DNA of 64,000 bases, from NCBI RefSeq assembly GCF_005233845.1, contig NZ_SZQL01000022.1, positions 1 to 64,000 on the forward strand. Reading direction: 5' to 3'. Of this stretch, positions 37,314 to 47,507 are shown one piece after another. This DNA comes from Ilyomonas limi. Its GTDB lineage: Bacteria; Bacteroidota; Bacteroidia; Chitinophagales; Chitinophagaceae. Numbering within the stretch: the stretch's first letter is position 1; every line of letters starts with the position of its first letter. The position numbers were made by a program, and so were the translations under genes. The notes beneath the pieces were generated by a model. It was not told the DNA's origin. It did not search any database and was given only the letters and a program-made list of their open reading frames with translations.

Positions 37314-40300
37314 TTAGAATTTTACGTTTGCGCCTACATTAATAATACGTTGCTGTGGATAGAACTGGCCACTGCCGCTATTGCCCTCCGGATCGTAATC
37401 TTTCACTTTACTAATGGTAAACAGGTTGAAGGCACTTGCATATACCCGGATGCCGGATATGCGTATTCTATTTAATATATTAGCTGGAATATTATACCCT
37501 AATTCTACATTTTTCAACCGCACAAAAGCTGCATTGTTGAGCCAGAAAGTGTTGCTGTACAAACCGCCACTTATAGCGCTGGAAGCACGGTCGGTTACTC
37601 TTGGATACATACCATCTGGATTGCCGGGACTCCAGCGGTTATCTGCCCAACTGCTATAAAAATTACCTATGCTGCCGGCTTCGGGCAATACATACTGGCT
37701 TACTTCTGACTGACCGGCAAATACAGCAGACAAATCGAAATTATTGTAAGCAGCATACAGGTTTAAGCCATAGGTGATCTGTGGAATATTGCCATATTTG
37801 GTTCTTACCTGATCATCGGCAGTTATCTCACCATCTTTATTATAGTCTTCATAAATCAAATCGCCTACCTGCGCGCCGGGAACGTGCGGCGTTTTGTTCA
37901 ATTCATCTTCCGACCGGAAAATACCAATGGCATTATACAACAAATACGTATTCAGCGGGCGACCAGTCTGGCGCTGGTGATCCAATGCGCCCGGCGCCTC
38001 GTCTATAAAAATGATTTTGCTTTTTGCATAGGTAAAGTTTCCGGAAACACCCCATGAAAATGTATTACCGTTATGGTTGTATCCTAAAGTGCCTTCAAAA
38101 CCATCGCTGTTTACTTTACCAATATTTTCAGATGGCACCAGCGGAGCGGAGCCATAAGGATTTACAATGCCAGAGGTAGCAGGCAAAGAAGCATTGCGGT
38201 TAATGAGGATATCGGATCTTTTTTGCTGGAAATAAATGGCTTCCAGTGTAAAATTCTTTAAGAAAACAGCATTTAAACCTATATCCAGTTTTTTAGCGGT
38301 TTCCCAGGTAATATTGGGATTGGCTAACTTTATTAAATCTATACCCGGAACAATGTTATTGCCGCTTCCATTATCCAGCACATAATAGTTGTTGAAAGAA
38401 TAGTTTTGATAATACTGGAATAATTCTACGTTATCGTTACCCAACGTTCCGTAAGAAGCCCTTATTTTCAGATCGTTGAAGAAATTGCTGTTAAACCAAG
38501 ACTCTTTTGAAATGCGGTAACCCGCAGAAACAGAAGGGAAATAGCCCCATTGGTTGCCCGGTGCAAAAGTGGAAGAACCATCTGCCCGCAACTGACCTTC
38601 CAGCAGGTATTTTTCGGCATAGTTATAAGCAATTCTACTGATGACACTTTTACGGGTAAAATTGCGGCTGCTACCTAAATTTGTTTGATCGGTAGCGGCC
38701 GTTCCACCCTGAGACAGTTCCGGCGTTTGTACTGATGGGAAGTTCAGCCTTGTAGCCCCCAACGTATCTCCATGTGATTTACTCTGCTCGTAACCAACAA
38801 ATGCATCTATGTGGTGCTTGCCAAAACTACGCACATAATTCAGTTTGATGTTGGATGTAATCTGTGTTCCGTTTATCTGCCTTTCTGTTAAAGATGCAGC
38901 ACCCGCCGAACCACCTGTTACCACCTTACCATACGTATCGGTGGCAGGATCGTATTTGTACAAATTGTAAGGCGTGTAAAAAGCTTTAGAAAAATTGCTC
39001 AGCTTATCCACCGAGAAAAATCCATCTACAGAAAGCCCATCAACTCCCGGTATGGCATAGCTACCCCTCAGAATACCATTAAAAACCTGTGTAGGATTTT
39101 TGTTAGTGCCGGGGATATCCGTTACCATAATTGCAGGGTTATTATTTTCTATACCTGTTGTTGGTAAACCATTCGGATAAAAAGGTGCAATAATGGGCTT
39201 TGCCCTGTAAATAGAGCGGAAAATATCTCCGGCTCCCGAAGCCGGAAACTGCCGGTCTTCTTCCCTGCCCGAAAGCATAAGACTTACTTTGAGACGTTGT
39301 GTGATGTTGGCATCTATATTTGAACGGAAGTTGTACTGATGGTATTTGGTAATTCCGTTTTTATATAGCCCATCCTGATAGATAGTGCCCAAAGACACAT
39401 AATACTTCACATTCTCCGTACCGCCGGAAACACTTAGACTATGCTGGTTTTGCAGCGCCACTTTCTTCAACGTTGCTTTTTCCCAGTCTGTATTCGGGTA
39501 ATTCAACGGATCGGAACCGTTCTTAAATTTTTCAATCTGCTCTTCGCTGTATGCCTGGTTCATGCCATTGGTAGGGCTGGCATAATAATCAATTTCATTC
39601 ATGATTTGGCCGTAGGTAGCAGCATCCGCCATTTTGGGAAGGCGCGTTGGAGAAGTAAAACCCTGGTTGAAGGTATAATTGATGACAGGTTTACCCGTAC
39701 GGCCGCGCTTGGTAGTTACCAAAATCACTCCATTGGCAGCCCGGTTGCCATACACCGCCGCCGAAGCATCTTTCAATACCGAAATACTTTCCACATCATT
39801 AGGGTCAATGCGCTGCAAACCCCCAATCTGGCCAGGCACGCCATCTACCACCACCAATACATCGTTGTTGCCGGTGGTTGCCAATCCACGTATGGTAATA
39901 TTAGAGCCATCATATCCCGGCTCCCCGCTGCGGTTATTGACAATAATACCCGAAAAGCGTCCCGCCAGGGAGTTGGACAAATTCGGCTGCGGACTTTTCA
40001 CCAGGTCTGCCCCTTTTACTACCGAAATAGAACCGGTTAAAGTGGCTTTCTTTTGTGTGCCATAACCCACCACTACCACGTCATTCATCTGATTGACAGC
40101 AGCACTCAGGTTTACGTTAATGGTTGTTTGGTTACCAACCGTAACTTCCTGGTCGGTATAGCCCACGTAGCTAAACACCAGTGTAGCAGCAGGCGGTACT
40201 TTAATAGTATAATTGCCATTTGCATCGGTGCTGGTGCCGGTGGTGGTATTTTTTACCGTTACAGAAACGCCGCTGAGTGCACTGTCGCCCGATGTAACCT

Positions 40301-40448
40301 TGCCGGTTACCGTTTGCTGGGCATGCACCGAAAACGAACAAACAAGGAAGAAAATAAACAGACAGGCAAACCATTTACCTGCCTTACCTAAGGCAAACTG
40401 CGCAGGTATAGCAGCCGTTTTTGTGCCGGCTTGTGGCGAACAATTCAT
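37314..40448 (-). CDS. SusC-like TonB-dependent outer-membrane transporter, pair 2
   Basis: I choose the ATG at 40448 (MNCSPQAGTK), giving 1044 residues; the open frame extends 21 codons further, to 40511. A long n-region precedes the hydrophobic core WFACLFIFFLVCSFSVHAQQ. A CarboxypepD_reg-like domain (TVTGKVTSGDSALSGVSVTV), the SusC plug (LSNSLAGRFSGIIVNN, VLKDASAAVYGNRAANGVIL) and a barrel ending GANVKF follow. It is the import channel for SusD 2. The hybrid two-component gene ends about 500 bases upstream and is the likely activator. Confidence 0.9.
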   Translation of the reverse strand: MNCSPQAGTKTAAIPAQFALGKAGKWFACLFIFFLVCSFSVHAQQTVTGKVTSGDSALSGVSVTVKNTTTGTSTDANGNYTIKVPPAATLVFSYVGYTDQEVTVGNQTTINVNLSAAVNQMNDVVVVGYGTQKKATLTGSISVVKGADLVKSPQPNLSNSLAGRFSGIIVNNRSGEPGYDGSNITIRGLATTGNNDVLVVVDGVPGQIGGLQRIDPNDVESISVLKDASAAVYGNRAANGVILVTTKRGRTGKPVINYTFNQGFTSPTRLPKMADAATYGQIMNEIDYYASPTNGMNQAYSEEQIEKFKNGSDPLNYPNTDWEKATLKKVALQNQHSLSVSGGTENVKYYVSLGTIYQDGLYKNGITKYHQYNFRSNIDANITQRLKVSLMLSGREEDRQFPASGAGDIFRSIYRAKPIIAPFYPNGLPTTGIENNNPAIMVTDIPGTNKNPTQVFNGILRGSYAIPGVDGLSVDGFFSVDKLSNFSKAFYTPYNLYKYDPATDTYGKVVTGGSAGAASLTERQINGTQITSNIKLNYVRSFGKHHIDAFVGYEQSKSHGDTLGATRLNFPSVQTPELSQGGTAATDQTNLGSSRNFTRKSVISRIAYNYAEKYLLEGQLRADGSSTFAPGNQWGYFPSVSAGYRISKESWFNSNFFNDLKIRASYGTLGNDNVELFQYYQNYSFNNYYVLDNGSGNNIVPGIDLIKLANPNITWETAKKLDIGLNAVFLKNFTLEAIYFQQKRSDILINRNASLPATSGIVNPYGSAPLVPSENIGKVNSDGFEGTLGYNHNGNTFSWGVSGNFTYAKSKIIFIDEAPGALDHQRQTGRPLNTYLLYNAIGIFRSEDELNKTPHVPGAQVGDLIYEDYNKDGEITADDQVRTKYGNIPQITYGLNLYAAYNNFDLSAVFAGQSEVSQYVLPEAGSIGNFYSSWADNRWSPGNPDGMYPRVTDRASSAISGGLYSNTFWLNNAAFVRLKNVELGYNIPANILNRIRISGIRVYASAFNLFTISKVKDYDPEGNSGSGQFYPQQRIINVGANVKF

Positions 40449-40944
40449 TTTGCAGAAAGTTTTTTGATGAGTAATAAAAGGAGAATCCGGATAGAACCTG
40501 GTCATAGGCAAACAATTTTTACTTCTTAAAAAAACATTAAGATGAGCACAAATGTAGAGGGGTTAAAACTGGCAGGTCAGGGGTGGATTAATCAAAAAAG
40601 GGGGACATTTTCTGATTTTTACCCTAAAAAGAGTGAAAAAAGGGGAGGTAATCGTAAAATGAAAGCTGTTGGGAGTAGAATGAAAGGATTTCGTACATTA
40701 TTAAATAAGCAACCTTAATTTTTTAGCAGGTGTTAGTTAAGTTGTCAGCAGCCGTCATTGCAAGCGTAGCGAAGCAATCTGGGCGTTGTAGTGAAATCAC
40801 AACTAGATCTTCAGTATTGATTTATAATTAGTAATAACCTTTATTATCCGGACTAAGCCATTAGTAATAATTTACAGCTATCCACAGATTGCTTCGCTGC
40901 GCACGCAATAACACGTTTCTTACACTTCTGCTTCTCTACACCTT
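40449..40944. other. Intergenic region between hybrid regulator and SusC 2
   Basis: These 496 bases hold the SusC 2 leader, an A/G-rich tract near 40600-40650 and an inverted-repeat element at 40754-40912. The SusC promoter and a binding site for the hybrid regulator should be in 40450-40740; no clear TAnnTTTG box was seen. Confidence 0.35.
40754..40912. repeat. Dispersed inverted-repeat element with AGCGAAGCAATCTG arms, copy 1
   Basis: The outer arms (40754-40781 and 40885-40912, 28 bases each) are complementary at 24 of 28 positions; both contain AGCGAAGCAATCTG or its complement. The inside holds GTTGTAGTGAAATCACAA and TTCAGTATTGATTTA. Related, decayed copies lie at 56446-56598 and 59062-59226. 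Confidence 0.65.
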
Positions 40945-43900
40945 TTACTTGAGCATTTTGCCCTCTACATGGAGGTTGTTGTGAAAAGGCTTGCGGTATT
41001 TTTTTATGTACTCAGAAGGATTAACGCCAAATAATTTTACAAACTGGCTACGGAAATATTTAATATCATTAAAACCTACCATCGCTGCCGTTTCATTTAC
41101 ATTATTTTCGGTATTGATGAAAACTTCCGCTGCTTTTCTTAAGCGGATAAAGCGGATAAAGGCATTTACCGACTGTCCCGAAACAGCTTTAATTTTTTTA
41201 TACAGATTGGAATGGCTCATACCAATTTCGGTAGCGAGCGTTTTAATAGAAAACTGGTCGTCTGTCAGGTGGTTTTCAATAATGCGCATACACGCCTGCA
41301 GAAACTCTTTGTACTCATCTGAGATTTTGAAGGTAGCAGAGCCAAAAGTGATTTCGTTGTAAAAATAGCTTTGCAGAATATTGCGCCGCTTTAAAATAGA
41401 TTTGACACGTGCTGCCAGGATATCTTTATCAAAAGGTTTTTTGATGTAATCATCCGCGCCACTTTCCATGCCTTGCAACTGCATTTCGTCGGAGGTGGTG
41501 CCGGTTAAGAGAATAATGGGAATATGACTGACCTTTTTGTCTTCCTTCAGAGTACGGCAAAGGTCCAGGCCATTCAGCCCCTTCATTACAATATCACTGA
41601 TAATTAAATCCGGCAGGTGTTTTTGTGCCAGTTTGATGCCGTCCTCGGCGCAGTTAGCTTCATAAATTTTATAATCAGGTGCAAAAATGCTCACGAGGTA
41701 GTTCCGGATTTCATTATCGTCATCAATTATCAGCAATGTTTGCTTATCTGAAGCGAGTTCCTGCGGCAGGTCTGGCTTTGCAGGCATTGATTCCGTTTCT
41801 GCCATTTCCTCGCTCAGCTCGCTTAAAATGGCAGAAACGGGAGTGATTTGCAACTGCTCTTCTTCAGCTATAATATTTGTATTTGCTTCAATTTCGGCAG
41901 GAGCATTGATTAATGCACTTTCATCTGTTCTCTTAGCATCTGATGCAGCAACCTGCTTGCTTTCATTATTTGAAGGAGCGGCGGTTTCTGTAACAATTTT
42001 ATTCAACACAATAGTAAATGTGGTGCCTTTACCTTCCAGGCTTTTATAGGTCACCGTTCCTTCATGCGCCTCAACAAATTTCTTCACCAGGTACAATCCA
42101 ATTCCAAAACCCGATTTGCTGCTGGCATTTTTTATCTGGTAAAATTGTTCAAACAGCTTTTTGCCTTCTGTTTCGGAAATACCTGTACCTGTATCACTGA
42201 TGCTTACCCGGACTTGCTCCTCTTTTTCTTCTATTATAAAAATGATTTCACCACCATCCGGCGTATATTTAAAAGCGTTGGAAAGAACATTAAACAAAGC
42301 AATCTCCAGTTTTTCCCGGTCGGCATGGAGCATCAGCTTTTTAGTATTGCTTTGTAATTCATATTTTATTTTACGTATCCGCGCCTGTTCTGTAAAGCAG
42401 GAAAACACATCGTTGCACAAGCTGTAAAAATTCAGTTTTACTATATGCAGCTTTTCAGTTTCAGCATCCGCTTTTTTAAATAAAAGCAACTGATCTACCA
42501 GCCGCAACAGCCGCTGTGCATTGCGATATACTACCTTAAGCTCCGCATTTCCTGTGCGGGTTTCCGGTTTGTTCAGCAGGTCTTTTATTGGGTTGATGAT
42601 AAGCGATAAGGGCGTGCGAAACTCGTGTGATATATTAGTAAAAAAGGCAATTTTCTTTTCATTCAGTTCTTTTTCTTTCTGTGTTTCTAAATGGGCAAGC
42701 TGTATTTCGTAATGCAGTTTTGCCTGCCTGCTTTTGTATAAAGCATATAAATAAATAGCCGCCATGCACAGCAAAACATACAAACTATAAGCCCACCACG
42801 TACGATACCACGGCGGTAACACAGTGATATATAACAGTTGCTGGGGATTACTCCATATTCCATCAGCATAACTCACTTTTACTTTAAAAATGTAATCGCC
42901 CTCGCGCAGCCGCGAGTAAGTGGCAGTGCGTGTATTTTTTACATAGTTCCAGTTTTTGTCCCAGCCCTGTAGGTAATAAGCATAATTAATATTAGCAGCA
43001 TCAGCATAATCAAGGCCAAGGTAGTCAAACGACAAAGCAGCTTCGTCGTAAGGAATGATTACTTTTTTAATTACATCCTGATCTTTTTCTTTTATATACG
43101 AGAGATTATTTTGAACCGGAGCACTATTAACTTTTAGCGTAGATAAGAATAACGGCGGTTCTCTTTTTTCCTCAGCAATCTTTTGGGGATAAAAGACATT
43201 AAAGCCTTTAATACCACCAAAAAGCAATTCTCCGCTGTTAAGCGCCAGCGCGCCGTTGAAGCTAAACTGGTTACTTTGCAAACCATCCGACTGCGAAAAG
43301 TTCCGGAATGTTTTCTTCGCAGGATCAAACCTCGACAAGCCATTGTAAGTGCTCAGCCATAGATTTCCTTTGCCATCTTCCAAAATGCGCAACACCGTAT
43401 TGTGAGGCAAACCATCTGTAGTTGTAAATCTTTCGAAAGTACCATTTTGCCTATTGAAGCGTAATAACCCGCCTTCCTGCGTACCGATCCAGAAGTTTTT
43501 CTTTTTGTCTTCGTACATACTGCGAACCGCGTAGCCGATGCTGTAAACCTGGTGTTTTTTATTAACAGTATCTATCTTATACAATGAAGTATAATCGCCA
43601 CCCCAGATGTTTCCATCTGCATCTTCGGTCAGGCATTGCAATTCTGCAAGCCGGTTGTCAAACATGTCGAACGTGTTTGCATGCTGGTTGAACAGATATA
43701 AACCACCGTTGCGCACAGCACATGCCCAAAGCCTTTTGTGGCTATCCTTAAGCAACGTCCATACATTATTATTAATGGTTTTGGTAACCGGATTGAAACA
43801 GGTGTAATGCTGAAATAAGCCGGTGTTTGTATTGTAATAATTAATACCGCCAAACCATGTGGACAACCAAACGCCGCGGCTATCATCATTGATAATATTG

Positions 43901-45132
43901 GTTATGAAGTTGCTGCTAACAGTATTAGGATTGTTACTATCATGAACAAAATTTTTAAAAGTATTATCTACACGGTTCCAATACCGCAGCCCTGCACCAT
44001 CCGTACCAATCCATACATTATGTTTTTCATCTTCACAAAAAGAAAGAATAAAATTTTCTACTGCGCTGGTATTATCAACAGGCTGGTAAATGACTTTTTC
44101 GAATTTATTTTGCTGGGGTTCAATTACATTCACACCGCCACGCAACGTGCCAATCCATTTACGCTCTTCTTTATCTTCATAAATGGCATATACGGCGTTG
44201 CTGTTAATAAGCGATTTGTTTTTAGCATTGGTGGTAGATAATGGTACTGCGTTGTTTTGTCCTGCAGGCAACAACCATACACCTCCGCCGTCGGTAGCTA
44301 TCCATAAAGTACCCTTTTTATCTTCGCAAAGATTTACCACAGGACCTTTATAAGGAACCAGGCTTGCAGACAACGTATTGATTGCATTGTCTAATTGATA
44401 TAGACCGGAATTGTCACCTATCCACAATTTTCCATTACTACTTACACTTATACAATTCGCTTGCTTAAGTAAATTATTTTTCAGGTGTAAGGTTTGCTTT
44501 TGGGCATCATACACAAACAAGCCTTCATTTTGCACCAGCACATAGGTGCTATTTGTAGTAGTATCGTATTTTATGGCAGTTACATAATAATTAGCTAACC
44601 GTTTATTATTTAGCAGTATTTGTTTACCATTGGTAGTGGAGTTGTCAAAACAAAACAAGCCGTTGTGTTGTGTACCCACCAGCATGGCATTGTTTCGTAC
44701 AAGCTGTACACTCATTACATTATCTGCTATTCTTTGCCTGGTAATACCATTTGAAAAAGTGTAAGATGGGGTAGAAAAACGTGCAGTGATGGGGTTATAA
44801 ATATTAATTTCCTTTTGCCCGCCTACCCATATATTATGGCTGGCATCTTCGCCTATGCAATTAATGTTATTGGAAGCGATGGAAGTACTATCGTCAATTA
44901 TATTGCGAAAAACTTTGAACTCATAGCCATCAAAGCGGTTCAAACCATCGTAGGTACCGAACCACATAAAGCCATTATGATCCTGAAAGATGGTAATTAC
45001 TGTATTGTTGGATAAGCCATTCTCTATACCCAAATACTTAACTTCTATATCCTGGCTTTGAAGCTGACAAAGATTTAACAGCAATAACAACAAAATAGCT
45101 ATGCCCCTTACCGCAAAACGAAAGCAATTCAC
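40945..45132 (-). CDS. Hybrid two-component system regulator (sensor, kinase, receiver and AraC-type output in one chain)
   Basis: Encodes 1395 residues. A signal peptide (to about 26) is followed by two Reg_prop beta-propellers (about 30-690) and a Y_Y_Y domain (about 695-765), all periplasmic and ligand-sensing. A membrane helix lies at about 770-795. The kinase core has phospho-acceptor H836 (NISHEFRTPLS) and an ATPase domain with NVLSNAFKYTPDGG and GFGIGLYLVKK. The receiver has phospho-acceptor D1180 (LIISDIVMKG). Two helix-turn-helix motifs end the chain (about 1290-1385). A low-complexity acidic linker joins kinase and receiver. These proteins bind a breakdown product of the target glycan and activate the adjacent SusC/SusD locus, here pair 2 with GH30 and GH2. 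Confidence 0.94.
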   Translation of the reverse strand: MNCFRFAVRGIAILLLLLLNLCQLQSQDIEVKYLGIENGLSNNTVITIFQDHNGFMWFGTYDGLNRFDGYEFKVFRNIIDDSTSIASNNINCIGEDASHNIWVGGQKEINIYNPITARFSTPSYTFSNGITRQRIADNVMSVQLVRNNAMLVGTQHNGLFCFDNSTTNGKQILLNNKRLANYYVTAIKYDTTTNSTYVLVQNEGLFVYDAQKQTLHLKNNLLKQANCISVSSNGKLWIGDNSGLYQLDNAINTLSASLVPYKGPVVNLCEDKKGTLWIATDGGGVWLLPAGQNNAVPLSTTNAKNKSLINSNAVYAIYEDKEERKWIGTLRGGVNVIEPQQNKFEKVIYQPVDNTSAVENFILSFCEDEKHNVWIGTDGAGLRYWNRVDNTFKNFVHDSNNPNTVSSNFITNIINDDSRGVWLSTWFGGINYYNTNTGLFQHYTCFNPVTKTINNNVWTLLKDSHKRLWACAVRNGGLYLFNQHANTFDMFDNRLAELQCLTEDADGNIWGGDYTSLYKIDTVNKKHQVYSIGYAVRSMYEDKKKNFWIGTQEGGLLRFNRQNGTFERFTTTDGLPHNTVLRILEDGKGNLWLSTYNGLSRFDPAKKTFRNFSQSDGLQSNQFSFNGALALNSGELLFGGIKGFNVFYPQKIAEEKREPPLFLSTLKVNSAPVQNNLSYIKEKDQDVIKKVIIPYDEAALSFDYLGLDYADAANINYAYYLQGWDKNWNYVKNTRTATYSRLREGDYIFKVKVSYADGIWSNPQQLLYITVLPPWYRTWWAYSLYVLLCMAAIYLYALYKSRQAKLHYEIQLAHLETQKEKELNEKKIAFFTNISHEFRTPLSLIINPIKDLLNKPETRTGNAELKVVYRNAQRLLRLVDQLLLFKKADAETEKLHIVKLNFYSLCNDVFSCFTEQARIRKIKYELQSNTKKLMLHADREKLEIALFNVLSNAFKYTPDGGEIIFIIEEKEEQVRVSISDTGTGISETEGKKLFEQFYQIKNASSKSGFGIGLYLVKKFVEAHEGTVTYKSLEGKGTTFTIVLNKIVTETAAPSNNESKQVAASDAKRTDESALINAPAEIEANTNIIAEEEQLQITPVSAILSELSEEMAETESMPAKPDLPQELASDKQTLLIIDDDNEIRNYLVSIFAPDYKIYEANCAEDGIKLAQKHLPDLIISDIVMKGLNGLDLCRTLKEDKKVSHIPIILLTGTTSDEMQLQGMESGADDYIKKPFDKDILAARVKSILKRRNILQSYFYNEITFGSATFKISDEYKEFLQACMRIIENHLTDDQFSIKTLATEIGMSHSNLYKKIKAVSGQSVNAFIRFIRLRKAAEVFINTENNVNETAAMVGFNDIKYFRSQFVKLFGVNPSEYIKKYRKPFHNNLHVEGKMLK

Positions 45133-45136
45133 CTCT

Positions 45137-45144
45137 CAAATATA
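45137..45144 (-). promoter_or_regulatory. -7-like box four bases before the hybrid regulator start
   Basis: On the minus strand TATATTTG fits TAnnTTTG exactly and ends four bases before the ATG at 45132. If real, the message would be leaderless or nearly so. No -33 element at normal spacing is seen. Confidence 0.28.
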
Positions 45145-45422
45145 ATAACACTTACAAAAAAACAGTAGATGTGCCGATATTAAAAGTATGGATAGCGCTG
45201 TTCAAAAATAAAAACACGCATTTGTCGTGATAAGATTGATTGCGGATCGTACATATCACTAACTAAAAAGATACTCTGAATAGTAAGGATAGATGTCCGT
45301 CGGCGATCACTACTACATAGCGGCTCACTACCCAATTGTGTGCTATTAAACGACACTCATCACCGGATAACATAACAATTCAGGCAATAATGCATTTAGT
45401 TACAAATAACTAACATCATTTA

Positions 45423-47390
45423 CTACTGCTTTATTATCCTTGCAGCCCAGTCGCCACCTGGTGCCAGATGAATGGTTTTCTTTTCTCCTGAAGCCATAGT
45501 GATGATTTCTTTTTTATAATCCGTCGCTTCCCTGTCTGCATTTACACCATCTTTAAATACAACGGCTGTGTAGTTGCCTGCTGGTAAAAAAGAAAAATCG
45601 AGTGTAATATCCTGTGCATTCCAGTTGTTCATGGCACCAACAAACCACGTGTCACCTTTTCTCCTTGCCACCGCTACGTACTCGCTTACCTTGCTGTCCA
45701 GCGGCACTGTTTCATCCCATACAGTAGGAATCTGGGTGATAAAATCGGTACATTCCTGCTCCTTCCTATATGTAGTTGGATTATCAGACAGCATTTGCAG
45801 CGGCGCATAAAACACTATGTATTCTGCCAACTGCTGGCAGCGCGTACCCTGGCTCATGGGGTTGCCATTAATTGGGCGAAAATTGGTTTTATTCGCATTA
45901 CGCATGGCACCGGGTGTATAATCCATAGGTCCAGCCAACATACGTATAAAAGGAATGCTGGTGATATAGCGCGGCGCATCATCATTTGCCCATTTAAAAT
46001 TCTCCAATCCGCGCACGCCCTCAAAGCCCACCACGTTGGGATAGGTGCGGTTCAATCCTGTTGGCTTAAAAATACCATGATAATCCACCATTAACTTATA
46101 GTCTGCCGCTTTCTTTGCAATGGCATAGGTAGAAGCCACTGCAATTGCATCATCGCGGTCAAAGAAATCTATCTTAAAGCCTTTGATGCCCATTTGTGCA
46201 TAATGTGGAAAAGCGGTATCCATCTGGTGCGAAACGGCATACCAGGTAGCCCAGAGTATGACATCCACATTCTTTTGTTTTCCATAATCAATAATTGCCT
46301 GAAGATCCAGATCGGATTTTACTTGTAAAAGATCCAGATCATTCGACCATCCTTCATCCATAACGATGTAGGGGATTTTATTTTCCGCAGCAAAATCAAT
46401 ATAATACTTGTATGTATTAAGGTTAATACCCGCTTTAAAATCCACACCGGTAATGTTCCAGTTATTCCACCAATCCCAGGCTACTTGTCCCGGCTTTACC
46501 CACGAATAATCGGTTAGTCTTGGTGGTGATGCCAGCTTCTGCACAATATCATTATTCAACAAATCTTTATCCTCATCTGCAATAGCAATTATGCGCCAGG
46601 GAAAGTTGCGTGTACCGGTAGTTGTGGCAATATAATCGGCTCTCTCCGTTGGAATATAATTGATGCCTACAATATGCGCATTCGTAGGATAAGGCGCATA
46701 TACACCTTTCAACCCCTTGCCGGTTTCATTCAAATTCAAATACATGCCGGGATAATCTTCCAGGTCGCCTTCGAGAATAGCAACCTTTTTACCACCACCA
46801 ACATCAACCAGCAAAGGCAAAAAAGCCAGCGAATCTTCAGGGAATTGGGAAAGATGTATTTCGTGATACAAAGCCTCAAAAGAAGAGTTGAAATTTTTAC
46901 CATCGCGATAGTCCCATTGAATAGGAATAAACGCATTATAATCCTCTGTAAAATTGAAAGTCGCTTCTTCGTTTTGCACAATGATGCTGTCTTTCTTTTT
47001 TGTAAAAAAACGATATGCCACAGCATCATTATACACACGAAAGATAATGCCGTAACCGCCTTTACATTGTAAAGTAAGCTGATTGTATTCATCCGGTATG
47101 GTGGCTTTGACATAATTAATGGCATTGATAGTATTATTTACTTTTTCTGTTTTGGAAGAAGTAATAACAGCTTTATCTCCCAGCACTTCGTTTTGCAGTT
47201 GCAATGACAATGCAGATGGCGCAATGATTTGCTGCCCCTGATGGTCAACAGCCCATGTTGTTTTATCGCCTACCGTTACATGCAATGTTGTATTTCCATC
47301 CAGAGATTGTACATCATATGTTTTTGTCTTCTGTGCCGGCAAGGTGGTTATGAATAATAATGCTGCAATGAAGAATGATAAGTGTTTCAT
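45423..47390 (-). CDS. GH97 glycosidase, probably retaining (alpha-galactosidase or beta-L-arabinopyranosidase type)
   Basis: Encodes 655 residues with a signal peptide ending at TLPAQ. The three GH97 domains are present: N-terminal beta-super-sandwich (about 25-285), (beta/alpha)8 barrel (about 290-560) and C-terminal beta domain. GFKIDFFDRDD carries D408, the Asp nucleophile position of retaining GH97 members; inverting SusB-like alpha-glucosidases lack it. E457 (VVGFEGVRG) is a candidate acid/base. A retaining alpha-galactosidase or beta-L-arabinopyranosidase is therefore more likely than an alpha-glucosidase. Such sugars cap arabinogalactan chains. It lies downstream of the AGE-fold gene and SusC/SusD pair 3 on the same strand. 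Confidence 0.87.
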   Translation of the reverse strand: MKHLSFFIAALLFITTLPAQKTKTYDVQSLDGNTTLHVTVGDKTTWAVDHQGQQIIAPSALSLQLQNEVLGDKAVITSSKTEKVNNTINAINYVKATIPDEYNQLTLQCKGGYGIIFRVYNDAVAYRFFTKKKDSIIVQNEEATFNFTEDYNAFIPIQWDYRDGKNFNSSFEALYHEIHLSQFPEDSLAFLPLLVDVGGGKKVAILEGDLEDYPGMYLNLNETGKGLKGVYAPYPTNAHIVGINYIPTERADYIATTTGTRNFPWRIIAIADEDKDLLNNDIVQKLASPPRLTDYSWVKPGQVAWDWWNNWNITGVDFKAGINLNTYKYYIDFAAENKIPYIVMDEGWSNDLDLLQVKSDLDLQAIIDYGKQKNVDVILWATWYAVSHQMDTAFPHYAQMGIKGFKIDFFDRDDAIAVASTYAIAKKAADYKLMVDYHGIFKPTGLNRTYPNVVGFEGVRGLENFKWANDDAPRYITSIPFIRMLAGPMDYTPGAMRNANKTNFRPINGNPMSQGTRCQQLAEYIVFYAPLQMLSDNPTTYRKEQECTDFITQIPTVWDETVPLDSKVSEYVAVARRKGDTWFVGAMNNWNAQDITLDFSFLPAGNYTAVVFKDGVNADREATDYKKEIITMASGEKKTIHLAPGGDWAARIIKQ

Positions 47391-47507
47391 TATGCAATGG
47401 TGAAGTTTTAAACAATCGATCCTATGTAATTTTCTTTATCTAAATTTAAACACGCGGTTAATCGCAGTAAATGCAATATTATTATGCGTTGGTATCCACC
47501 CCGGTTC

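Noticed and set aside
39441-40040. A 199-codon plus-strand open frame opposite the SusC 2 plug
   Set aside because: It is antisense to a conserved plug domain and has no family resemblance.
45423-47390. SusB-like inverting alpha-glucosidase
   Set aside because: The barrel has the Asp nucleophile D408 of retaining GH97 enzymes, and no starch genes surround it.
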